Origin: Methanocorpusculum sp. | GTDB taxonomy: Archaea > Halobacteriota > Methanomicrobia > Methanomicrobiales > Methanocorpusculaceae | Direction of reading: 5' to 3' | DNA: 5,962 nt | Assembly: GCA_029987025.1 (NCBI GenBank) | Contig: DALTWQ010000074.1 | Coordinates: 1-5,962 of the forward strand | Position numbers and translations under genes: made by a program | The notes under the pieces: model-generated | What the model was told of the DNA's origin: nothing | The model's database searches: none | Seen by the model: only the letters and a program-made list of their open reading frames with translations | Shown: positions 1 through 5,796 of the stretch, piece by piece | How the letters are laid out: each line of letters opens with the position of its first letter | Position numbering within the stretch: the first letter of the stretch is position 1

Positions 1-9
1 GCGCAAGCC

Positions 10-57
10 GCGGCCGAAGGCCGCATCCGCGTGTAATCCGTGACATCCGTGTCTGGG
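10..57 (+). repeat. Edge fragment of a dispersed repeat: GC-rich hairpin plus three ATCCGYG units
   Basis: A perfect 6-bp stem (GCGGCC 10-15, GGCCGC 19-24) closes a GAA triloop. Three units follow directly: ATCCGCG at 25-31, ATCCGTG at 36-42 and ATCCGTG at 45-51, at 11- and 9-base spacing. The stretch 20-57 aligns by eye, with small gaps, to 5791-5833 in the large inverted repeat near the other end of the window; both read GCCGC, then AT(C/T)CGCGTG, then two more units, then TGGG or TTGG. The 9-mer GCGGCTTGC (reverse complement of 3-11) also occurs at 5681-5689. The element is cut by the window edge, so its full size is unknown. It is probably non-coding. Confidence 0.5.
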
Positions 58-113
58 GATAACTTACACAGTGACGAGATAGAAATACTATAGTTCACAT
101 AAAATGACGAAGA

Positions 114-128
114 CCCAAAAATAAATTG
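114..128 (-). terminator. U-rich tract after the CDF operon
   Basis: On the minus strand, 16 to 30 bases past the TAG of the downstream CDF gene, the sequence reads CAATTTATTTTTGGG. Archaeal transcription commonly ends at short U-rich tracts without a stable hairpin, so this is the likely end of the CDF pair's transcript. Confidence 0.4.
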
Positions 129-143
129 TATGACTCTTCAGAA

Positions 144-1100
144 CTACCCCTGCTGCTCTTTTTTAACCATCTTTCTGCACACAAACGTACAGGAAGCCGC
201 CCCGCATCTTCTGTCGCACGGGTCGATATGGACAATCACCGACAGCCGCGGAATCTCTGAAACCATCTCATCCTCGATATGTTCTGCCAGATGATGCGCC
301 TCATCGAGAGGAAGTTTTGCAGGCATCATCAGATGGAACTCCGCAAAACAGTCAGGCCCTGCCCTTCGGGTTTTTAATCCGTGATAATTTGTATATTCAT
401 CACGATGGCGCTCAATAATTCCCTCGATTATCGCAAGTTCCTTATCATCCAGACTTTCATCCATCAAATCCGAAAAACTCTTTCTGATAAGATGCCATGC
501 GCTGCGCACAATAAACACCGCAACAGCAATGGCAATTATCGAATCAAGGAAAGAGATGTGCGTTATCTGAATCAGTCCGATTCCAAGGAAAACTCCCGCT
601 GAGGTCAGCACATCCGTTCTCAGGTGCCACGCATCACTTTCAAGAGCAATTGAGTGAGTACGCTTTGCAACCTTCATCAGACACTGCGAGACGATAAAGT
701 TCATCAGGGCAGACACACCCATAACTATCAGACCGATATAGAGGATATCATAGGATATTGCAGACTCTCCGGAGATAAGTTTGGATACCGCTTCCCAGAT
801 GATAATTCCTGCCGCGGCAAGAATTAAGATTGCTTCAAGCATCCCTGAAGCATCCTCATACTTGCCGTGACCGAATGCATGGTCACGGTCCGGCGGAAGA
901 GACGACTTCTTAACCGAGAAAAAGGCAACAAGCGACGCAAATAAATCGATGCCTGAGTGTACTCCTTCGGAGATGATACTCACTGAGCCCGTACAGATAC
1001 CGGTAATTATTTTTGATGTGGTAAGGACTGCATTTGAGATAATAGAAAGCCGTGCAACCTTCTGCTTATCCCGATTTTCCTGTTCAATATCGTGCGCCAT
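144..1100 (-). CDS. Cation diffusion facilitator (CDF) metal exporter, downstream tandem copy
   Basis: A 318-residue inner-membrane transporter of the CDF family, expected to export Zn2+ or a similar divalent cation in exchange for protons. Six membrane segments are followed by a cytoplasmic domain. By comparison with E. coli YiiP, membrane site A is H48/D52 (TM2) and H159/D163 (TM5), the HxxxD/HxxxD pattern of zinc-type CDFs. The loop site is D71, H74, H78 in DRDHAFGHGK. The cytoplasmic ligands H240, H256, H269, H291 and D293 are all present. A C-terminal Cx3Cx4Cx3C motif (C295, C299, C304, C308) is extra relative to YiiP. I chose ATG at 1100 over GTG at 1115: the protein then aligns with its paralogue from residue 1 without a gap, and GAGGGTGA lies 5 bases upstream as a ribosome binding site. 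The GTG choice would give five extra residues and a 4-base GTGA overlap. Metal specificity is inferred. Confidence 0.93.
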   Translation of the reverse strand: MAHDIEQENRDKQKVARLSIISNAVLTTSKIITGICTGSVSIISEGVHSGIDLFASLVAFFSVKKSSLPPDRDHAFGHGKYEDASGMLEAILILAAAGIIIWEAVSKLISGESAISYDILYIGLIVMGVSALMNFIVSQCLMKVAKRTHSIALESDAWHLRTDVLTSAGVFLGIGLIQITHISFLDSIIAIAVAVFIVRSAWHLIRKSFSDLMDESLDDKELAIIEGIIERHRDEYTNYHGLKTRRAGPDCFAEFHLMMPAKLPLDEAHHLAEHIEDEMVSEIPRLSVIVHIDPCDRRCGAASCTFVCRKMVKKEQQG

Positions 1101-1113
1101 ACATCTCACCCTC
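1101..1113 (-). promoter_or_regulatory. Shine-Dalgarno sequence deciding the start of the downstream CDF gene
   Basis: The minus strand reads GAGGGTGAGATGT immediately before ATG at 1100. GGTGA matches the archaeal anti-SD complement (GGAGGTGA) with 5 bases to the ATG. Any start at GTG 1115 would place this site inside the coding region, which argues for the ATG. It overlaps the stop codon of the upstream gene, as expected for coupled translation in an operon. Confidence 0.6.
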
Positions 1114-2086
1114 ACTGCGACAAAAGAACGCAGTCTTTTTCCTGCATCTCAGGATTTTTCTTACAGACAAACGTACACGTATCGCATCCGCACCGTTTGC
1201 TGCACGGCTCGACATATATTACCACAAAGCAGCGCGGAATTTCAGCTTTAATCTCTTCTTTAATGCGGCGCTCAAGCTTGTGTGCTTCAGTTAAGGTCAG
1301 ATCCCCGGGCATCATCAGATGGAACTCGACAAACGTATCAGAACCTGCTTTTCTGGTCTTTAATCCGTGGTAGTTCGTGTACTCTGCATCATGCTGTTCG
1401 ATGATGTTTCTGATTTTTGCAGAGTCTTTTTCATTCAGACTCTTATCCATTAAGTCATTGAAACTTCTTTTGATGATATGATATGCTTCCCGCAGAATAA
1501 ATACTGCAATACCTATAGCAATTACCGAGTCAATCCAGTAAAGTCCGGTGAGCTGAATCAGTAAAAGTCCAACAAAGACACCGACTGAGGTGAGCACATC
1601 AAACCTGATATGCCAGGCATCGCTTTCAAGAGCAATTGAGTGTGTTGCCCTCGCAACTTTCATCACACGCAGGGATACAACGAATTTGACAACAGCAGAT
1701 ATTGCCATCAGCACCATACCGACTGAAATGAGTTCCACTGCAATTTCTGAACTGCCGGAGATAAGGTTTGATACCGATTCCCAGATGAGAATACCTGATG
1801 CGGCAACGATGAAAAATGCCTCAATCATTCCGGAAGCATCTTCATACTTGCCGTGACCGAAACCGTGGTCGCTGTCCGGCGGAATGGAAGACTTCCGTAC
1901 GGAGAAAAATGCAATTATTGAACCGAGCAGATCAATTCCCGAGTGAATTCCTTCAGAGATAATACTCATTGAACCGATACAAAGACCTGTGACTATCTTT
2001 GAAACTGCAAGAAATGAGTTAGTAATAATTGAGAGTGTTGCCGCTCCTTTTTTCGCCTTGTTTTCACTCGAGATGTCAGCCGGCAT
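1112..2086 (-). CDS. Cation diffusion facilitator (CDF) metal exporter, upstream tandem copy
   Basis: A 324-residue CDF transporter and first gene of the tandem pair. It is about 60% identical to its downstream neighbour (hand count, 188 of 310 gapless positions). Membrane site residues H48/D52 and H159/D163 and the loop ligands D71, H74, H78 are conserved, so proton-coupled divalent metal export, probably of zinc, is expected. In the cytoplasmic domain H240, H256 and H269 are kept, but the usual HxD near the end is YVE (Y291, E293), while the neighbour has HID. The C-terminus is cysteine-rich: C295, C299, C301, C304, C308 and C319, one cysteine more in the cluster than the other copy, plus an 11-residue longer tail. 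Its TGA is 11 bases from the next gene's ATG, so the two are very likely co-transcribed. The start ATG has only a weak AGGT close upstream. Different metal preference or regulation from the other copy is an inference. Confidence 0.93.
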   Translation of the reverse strand: MPADISSENKAKKGAATLSIITNSFLAVSKIVTGLCIGSMSIISEGIHSGIDLLGSIIAFFSVRKSSIPPDSDHGFGHGKYEDASGMIEAFFIVAASGILIWESVSNLISGSSEIAVELISVGMVLMAISAVVKFVVSLRVMKVARATHSIALESDAWHIRFDVLTSVGVFVGLLLIQLTGLYWIDSVIAIGIAVFILREAYHIIKRSFNDLMDKSLNEKDSAKIRNIIEQHDAEYTNYHGLKTRKAGSDTFVEFHLMMPGDLTLTEAHKLERRIKEEIKAEIPRCFVVIYVEPCSKRCGCDTCTFVCKKNPEMQEKDCVLLSQ

Positions 2087-2111
2087 ATACCTGAATTAGA
2101 TTAGATGTTCT

Positions 2112-2132
2112 CTATAATAGGTATTTCCTATT
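2112..2132 (-). promoter_or_regulatory. Candidate promoter and operator of the CDF operon
   Basis: On the minus strand CTATTATA (2120-2113) is TATA-like and centred about 30 bases before the ATG at 2086, which would give a nearly leaderless transcript. It overlaps a perfect inverted repeat, AATAGG-TATTT-CCTATT (2116-2132). A palindrome over the TATA/BRE region is a typical place for an archaeal repressor, here plausibly metal-responsive. Other TATA-like strings exist further upstream (GTTTATCC near 2151-2158), so the assignment is tentative. Confidence 0.3.
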
Positions 2133-2194
2133 GATTTTAGAATCCATGCAGGATAAACGAAGAGAATCTGAAAAAGAAACAACAGAGTATACGG

Positions 2195-2212
2195 TAAAAA
2201 TCAAAAAATAAG
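2195..2212 (-). terminator. U-rich terminator after the AGCS symporter gene
   Basis: Past the symporter's TAA the minus strand reads CTTATTTTTTGATTTTTA, two U-runs in 18 bases, preceded by a T7 run at 2218-2224. This fits an archaeal U-tract terminator and separates the symporter from the CDF operon. Confidence 0.5.
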
Positions 2213-2242
2213 AAGAGTTTTTTTGAAGAGTATGTTTTAGGA

Positions 2243-3772
2243 TTATTTCATACCTTCGTTGTCCTTGCCTTCGTCATCTTTGGGAGGCCAGCAGGTAACA
2301 CCTTTCTGGCTGGTTAAGACCTTCGGGTTAAAGACCGGTTCATCTACGCCGTCAGCTTTCTGGTTGAAGTAATCGCTGAGTGCAGACCAGGCGTGTTTTG
2401 CAAGGAAGACAATGATACCTATGTTGAAGATACCCATTAATGCCTGGAATAAATCTGCGAGGTTCCATGCGAATGTCATGGACCAGAGAGCGGATGCGAA
2501 GACCATTACTACGATGATAATACGGAGGAAAACAATTGCCCCTTTCTTCTCGGTAATGAATCTGACATTGCTTTCACTCATGGAGTAGTAACTGATTAAA
2601 CTGCTGAATGCAAAGACCAGCAGGAATGCTGCTAAGATGTAAGGCGCTGCTGCGCCGAGGAAGCTTGCGGAAAGTGCTTCTGCTACAAGCGGAGCACCTG
2701 CAAGACTGGATGCAACACCCTGTGCTGCAAAGTCGTATGCAGGGTATGCAACATTCGTATACATAATGACTACAAATGCAGTTGCGGAACAGACAACAAT
2801 AGTATCAATTAAGACACCTAAGGACTGCATTAAACCCTGCTTTACCGGGTGCTTGACGTGTGCAGAGGAGGATACGTTCGGGATCGAACCGATACCAGCC
2901 TCGTTGGAGAAGACACCGCGCTTTAAACCCCACATAATCATTGCTCCGATACCGCCGCCCACAAATGCCTGTGCGCCGAATGCGTAGGAGAAGATGGTTT
3001 CGATAACTGCGGAAACCTGGGTGAAGTTGACTAAGACTAAGATGATTGCAAGAAGCATCCAGAGAATTGCCATTGCCGGAACAAGCCAGGTAGATACACG
3101 GGCAACTCTTCTGATACCGCCGAATACAATTGCTGCAGAAAGAACTGCAAGAACAACAGCGATAATGAGGGATAATACACTGACATCACCTACACCGACA
3201 GTGATAGATGCATCACCGAAGGCACCGGAGAATGCGGTCTGCAGAGATGCACTTGCCTGATTTGCCTGAACACCAATGAAACAGAGACCGTAGGTTACAA
3301 TAATCATGATTGCCATGAAAATTGCGAACTTCGGCTTTCCAAGACCGTTTTTAACATAGTATGCCGGACCGCCGTGGAAGAATCCGTCTCCTTTGCGTTC
3401 TTTGTAAATCTGACCGATGGTGTTTTCAACGAAACTCGTTGCTGCACCGATTAAGGCAAAAATCCACATCCAGAAAACCGCTCCGGGACCGCCCATTACA
3501 ATTGCGGTGGCGACACCGGCGATATTTCCAACACCGATACGGGCACCCATACTTACGCAGAATGCCTGGAAGGAGGAAATGACATGCTTTCCTTTCTTCT
3601 CTCTGATTCCCGTGAAAGCAACCTTACATGCTTCGCCTAACCGGTTAATCTGGACACACTTTGATCTGCAGGTTGCGTAAATACCGAAACCTACAATGAA
3701 AACAAAGGCTACGTACCAGGCCCAGGTGTCAGCAGTGTCAATAATGCTGCTCACTACATCGTAGAAACTCAT
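2243..3772 (-). CDS. Sodium:alanine/glycine symporter, AGCS family
   Basis: A 509-residue membrane protein that should import alanine and/or glycine with Na+. The AGCS family signature GGPGAVFWMWIFALIG is intact at 94-109, preceded by the conserved GNIAGVATA (82-90) and followed by HGGPAYYV (133-140). The second strongly conserved family block, RGVFSNEAGIGSIPN, is at 285-299. About eleven hydrophobic segments can be traced, as in the Methanococcus maripaludis AgcS structure, ending in a hydrophilic tail of about 40 residues from 470. The length is normal and no key block is missing. It has 101 bases of upstream spacing with a good TATA box and its own U-rich terminator, so it is probably a single-gene unit. 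No Shine-Dalgarno precedes the ATG, so a leaderless message is likely. Alanine versus glycine preference cannot be read from the sequence. The family call is secure. Confidence 0.96.
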   Translation of the reverse strand: MSFYDVVSSIIDTADTWAWYVAFVFIVGFGIYATCRSKCVQINRLGEACKVAFTGIREKKGKHVISSFQAFCVSMGARIGVGNIAGVATAIVMGGPGAVFWMWIFALIGAATSFVENTIGQIYKERKGDGFFHGGPAYYVKNGLGKPKFAIFMAIMIIVTYGLCFIGVQANQASASLQTAFSGAFGDASITVGVGDVSVLSLIIAVVLAVLSAAIVFGGIRRVARVSTWLVPAMAILWMLLAIILVLVNFTQVSAVIETIFSYAFGAQAFVGGGIGAMIMWGLKRGVFSNEAGIGSIPNVSSSAHVKHPVKQGLMQSLGVLIDTIVVCSATAFVVIMYTNVAYPAYDFAAQGVASSLAGAPLVAEALSASFLGAAAPYILAAFLLVFAFSSLISYYSMSESNVRFITEKKGAIVFLRIIIVVMVFASALWSMTFAWNLADLFQALMGIFNIGIIVFLAKHAWSALSDYFNQKADGVDEPVFNPKVLTSQKGVTCWPPKDDEGKDNEGMK

Positions 3773-3796
3773 ACATTATATGTTTTCTCTTCTGGG

Positions 3797-3804
3797 AATA
3801 TAAA
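3797..3804 (-). promoter_or_regulatory. TATA box of the AGCS symporter gene
   Basis: The minus strand reads TTTATATT, a near-perfect archaeal TATA box, centred about 28 bases before the start codon at 3772. Transcription would start within a few bases of the ATG. That agrees with the missing ribosome binding site (ATAATGT before the ATG) and suggests a leaderless mRNA. Confidence 0.5.
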
Positions 3805-3860
3805 CGTGTTTAATAATTTAGCACACGAAAGTATCTCTGCTGCAGAAAAACTCAGGGGAT

Positions 3861-3873
3861 GTAAAAAACAAAA
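3861..3873 (-). terminator. U-rich terminator after the 105-residue gene
   Basis: Directly after the TGA the minus strand reads TTTGTTTTTTAC, with another run (GTTTTTCTG) some 15 bases on. It probably ends the ychF/105-residue transcript ahead of the symporter promoter. Confidence 0.45.
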
Positions 3874-4191
3874 TCAGAGAGAATCGAGCGAAATGCCGGC
3901 GAAGTCGTCAGCATTTGCCGATTCTGCAATGCCGAATGCCGCAGACACCGCTTTGTTTTCAAGCGAGTTTGCCGCATCGACCATATAATCTAAAATATCT
4001 ATTGAAAGCTCGCGCTTTTCACGGCTCTTCTGCATCTGCTCGGATAAGAACCGGAGTGTTTCCGGACTTTCACGTCTGAGTTTGGCAAGCGAGATGACAC
4101 AGAGGTATATCCTGGTCAGATTCCTGTCGGTACCTGTGATAGTATCAAAGAACGCCTTAAGAATCTGAGCCTGATAGGCCTCGCTTCCCAT
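3874..4191 (-). CDS. Small conserved-looking protein of unknown function
   Basis: A 105-residue protein I do not recognise. It has no signal peptide, membrane segment, cysteine pair or catalytic motif. It appears almost wholly helical and soluble. Residues 1-45 are mixed hydrophobic, residues 36-62 are rich in Arg, Lys and Glu (KLRRESPETLRFLSEQMQKS), and the tail is acidic and Ala-rich (AESANADDFAGISLDSL). The gene lies 41 bases after ychF on the same strand. It may be co-transcribed with ychF or use its own TATA-like CTATTTATT at 4217-4225, centred about 30 bases upstream. No Shine-Dalgarno is visible before the ATG. Support for it being real is its position in the operon-like series, the U-rich terminator right after it, and plausible protein composition. 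The competing + strand reading frame here (3806-3988) is shorter and has no such context. Confidence 0.72.
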   Translation of the reverse strand: MGSEAYQAQILKAFFDTITGTDRNLTRIYLCVISLAKLRRESPETLRFLSEQMQKSREKRELSIDILDYMVDAANSLENKAVSAAFGIAESANADDFAGISLDSL

Positions 4192-4212
4192 GATATTCTA
4201 AAGTTTGTTTCA

Positions 4213-4231
4213 GGATAATAAATAGTTATCC
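4213..4231. promoter_or_regulatory. Palindrome between ychF and the 105-residue gene, over a TATA-like box
   Basis: The perfect inverted repeat GGATAA-TAAATAG-TTATCC begins one base past the ychF stop codon. The minus-strand TATA-like CTATTTATT (4225-4217) lies within it. It could be an operator for the 105-residue gene or a weak RNA hairpin in the intergenic space. No U-run follows, so it is not a good terminator. Confidence 0.3.
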
Positions 4232-4232
4232 C

Positions 4233-5408
4233 TTATTTTGCAGTGCTGACGATTTTAATGACATCGCCCATCTTAAGCTCTGCAGTATCCTTAATCCGCA
4301 TCTTTGTCTTTGCATCAACAGCATAGAGGAAACCTTTGCCGATATCGGTGTGAATCTTGAATGCAAGATCCCGAGGGGTAGATCCCTTCGGAAGAAGAAG
4401 TGCATCCGGCAGAACAACGCCTTTTGCGTTGCAGTACTTTCCTTCGTCTTCAACCGGATACACGATAATCATGCCGCACTGTTCAAAGACAGCTTTGTTC
4501 AGCACCTCCTGAACGCCGGTTCCACCCAGTTTTTTCATGTTTTCGGCAACAACGGTAAGAGCTTTAATCTGCGGTGCAGAAAGCTTTGCGCCTTCAGCCG
4601 GTGCGAACTTTGCATCTCCCGGGAGATAGGTAAGCAGTTTTGCTGCAGATGCGGTCTTTAATGCGAGTTCGCCTGCGGCAATGGTAGGCACAGCACCAAG
4701 CTCAACGAGTTTTTTCAGGTTCTCTTCGGATGCCTGGTCTACTTTGTTTGCAGCGATAATCATCGGTTTTGAAACTTCCAGGAGCACCTCGCACATCTTT
4801 GCAATGTCTTCTTCGGATGCTTTTGCAATATTAATTCCGCACTCGTCAACAGCATCACGGACCTGTACTGCATCGATTCTAAGACCGGCTAATGCTTCGC
4901 CTAACAAATCGATTAAGACATTTTCTTTGCCCTGTGCCTGACGAACTAATCTCGGGAGGTGTTTCTGGACGATTCCTGCCATCCACATTGCAAACTCGTA
5001 TCTAAGGAAAGCTACATCCTCAAGCGGGTCGCGTGTTCCCAGGTCAACCGGGTTTCCTTCCGCATCAGTACTGCCGGATGCATCAACGACCTGGATGATA
5101 GCATCTGCTTCACGGAGGTTATCCAGGAACTGGTTTCCAAGACCGCGGCCTTTGTGTGCGTCAGGAACAAGCCCTGCAACATCTAAAAGTTCAACCGGCG
5201 TAAATCTCACGCCGTCAACACAGTTTCCGCAGCCGCCTTCAATACCGAGTTCCTTGCATGGACATGTTGAGCGCACATAGGCAACTCCTTTATTTGCATC
5301 GATGGTGGTGAACGGATAGTTTGCAATTTCTACATTTGCGAGGGTAAGCGACTTGAAAAACGTCGATTTACCGCAGTTCGGTTTTCCTGCTAACGCGATT
5401 AAGAGCAT
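4233..5408 (-). CDS. ychF: Archaeal YchF/OLA1-type P-loop NTPase (Obg-related) with TGS domain
   Basis: A 391-residue cytosolic P-loop NTPase of the Obg/YchF group, ribosome-associated in studied members. The G1 P-loop GKPNCGKST is at 8-16, the G2 threonines near 34-35, and G3 DVAGL at 76-80 followed by the group-typical GRGLGNQFLDNLREAD (87-102). G4 is NKVD at 221-224, then a possible G5 AAGEL near 244-248. A coiled helical insert runs from about 140 to 215, and the C-terminal TGS domain from about 330 to 391. Four cysteines in the switch region (C49, C51, C60, C63; CxC-x8-CxxC) look like a small metal site and match what I recall of archaeal members. Bacterial YchF and human OLA1 carry NxxE at G4 and favour ATP. 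NKVD here predicts GTP use. An AGGA lies 7 bases before the ATG as a ribosome binding site. The length is normal and nothing is broken. Confidence 0.95.
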   Translation of the reverse strand: MLLIALAGKPNCGKSTFFKSLTLANVEIANYPFTTIDANKGVAYVRSTCPCKELGIEGGCGNCVDGVRFTPVELLDVAGLVPDAHKGRGLGNQFLDNLREADAIIQVVDASGSTDAEGNPVDLGTRDPLEDVAFLRYEFAMWMAGIVQKHLPRLVRQAQGKENVLIDLLGEALAGLRIDAVQVRDAVDECGINIAKASEEDIAKMCEVLLEVSKPMIIAANKVDQASEENLKKLVELGAVPTIAAGELALKTASAAKLLTYLPGDAKFAPAEGAKLSAPQIKALTVVAENMKKLGGTGVQEVLNKAVFEQCGMIIVYPVEDEGKYCNAKGVVLPDALLLPKGSTPRDLAFKIHTDIGKGFLYAVDAKTKMRIKDTAELKMGDVIKIVSTAK

Positions 5409-5465
5409 AATATTGTCCTGTATCTTTTATATGTCTACAAATAGGTCTGCTGGATAGTTATGCTT
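5409..5465 (-). promoter_or_regulatory. Upstream region of ychF with ribosome binding site and TATA-like boxes
   Basis: AGGA (5419-5416, minus strand) sits 7 bases from the ATG. ATATAAAA (5432-5425) is the best TATA match but is centred only about 20 bases from the ATG, too close if the ATG is translated from a normal start site. CCTATTTG (5445-5438) and CATAACTA (5463-5456) are better placed but weaker. Only the last would leave the AGGA inside the transcript. The promoter is therefore not settled. Confidence 0.3.
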
Positions 5466-5482
5466 TGTGTCGCAGCACGGGT

Positions 5483-5490
5483 AAAAAAAA
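5483..5490 (-). terminator. T8 tract next to the inverted-repeat element
   Basis: Eight consecutive A on the + strand give U8 in a minus-strand transcript, immediately after that transcript would have passed the left arm of the large inverted repeat. It could stop transcription coming from the right before the ychF promoter region. Confidence 0.35.
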
Positions 5491-5590
5491 GAAAGTAACT
5501 ATTCAGAACCATATCTAAAATACAGGGAGTTGATTTTGCTAGCGGGCATTGCCAAAGAACGCGAATCTTCGCAAATCTCACGCGAATCGC

Positions 5591-5687
5591 AAGCCTATGC
5601 ACCCGTGCTTATCCCGCTGACCGCATGCCTTCGGCCTGCTATAGCTTCGAGACTTCGTCTCTCGCATATCGCGGGCACGGGCGGCTT
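5591..5687 (+). other. Nested multi-branch hairpin structure inside the inverted repeat, left half
   Basis: AAGCC (5591-5595) can pair with GGCTT (5683-5687), CCCGTGC (5602-5608) with GCACGGG (5675-5681), and CCGC (5614-5617) with GCGG (5671-5674). Inside are two further hairpins with TTC triloops: 5623-5639, six pairs with one mismatch, and GAGAC-TTC-GTCTC at 5649-5661. Together they form a four-part branched fold, readable in DNA or RNA on either strand. It is not a tRNA: no anticodon arm or conserved T-loop is present. Confidence 0.5.
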
Positions 5688-5743
5688 GCTGGTTAGTAAT
5701 AAGTTAGCCTCTAAAAACATCACTAGACATACAAAAATACTTA

Positions 5744-5796
5744 GCGGCACGCCTGCGCCCGCGATTAGCGGGAATGGCGCAGGTGAATAGTGCCGC
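5744..5796 (+). other. Long hairpin inside the inverted repeat, right half
   Basis: GCGGCAC (5744-5750) pairs with GTGCCGC (5790-5796), then CCTGCGCC (5752-5759) with GGCGCAGG (5776-5783). The tip is CCCGC-GATTA-GCGGG (5758-5772) as an alternative or partly nested stem. Its outer two bases are shared with the right arm of the large repeat, so the two folds compete slightly. Confidence 0.5.

Noticed and set aside
25..51. ATCCGYG repeats considered as a CRISPR array
   Set aside because: The units are 7 bases at 9-11 base spacing, far too short for CRISPR repeats and spacers, and no cas gene is present.
1112..1115. GTGA overlap as translational coupling between the CDF genes
   Set aside because: The alignment of the paralogues and the Shine-Dalgarno position favour the ATG 12 bases further on. 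Coupling may still occur by proximity but not through this overlap.
381..1373. Several + strand open frames opposite the CDF genes, and others opposite the symporter and ychF
   Set aside because: They lie wholly antisense to well-supported conserved genes and have low-quality protein composition, so they are shadows of the real coding strand.
4226..4453. A 75-residue minus-strand frame within the 3' part of ychF
   Set aside because: It is an out-of-frame shadow of the TGS-domain coding region, which is intact in its own frame.
5591..5687. Cloverleaf-like fold considered as a tRNA
   Set aside because: There is no 7-bp acceptor stem with a CCA-adjacent end, no GTTCGAAT-type T-loop and no 5-bp anticodon arm with a 7-base loop.
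5530..5790. An 86-residue + strand open frame in the left arm and spacer
   Set aside because: It is the mirror of the minus-strand frame through the inverted arms, with no independent coding signal.
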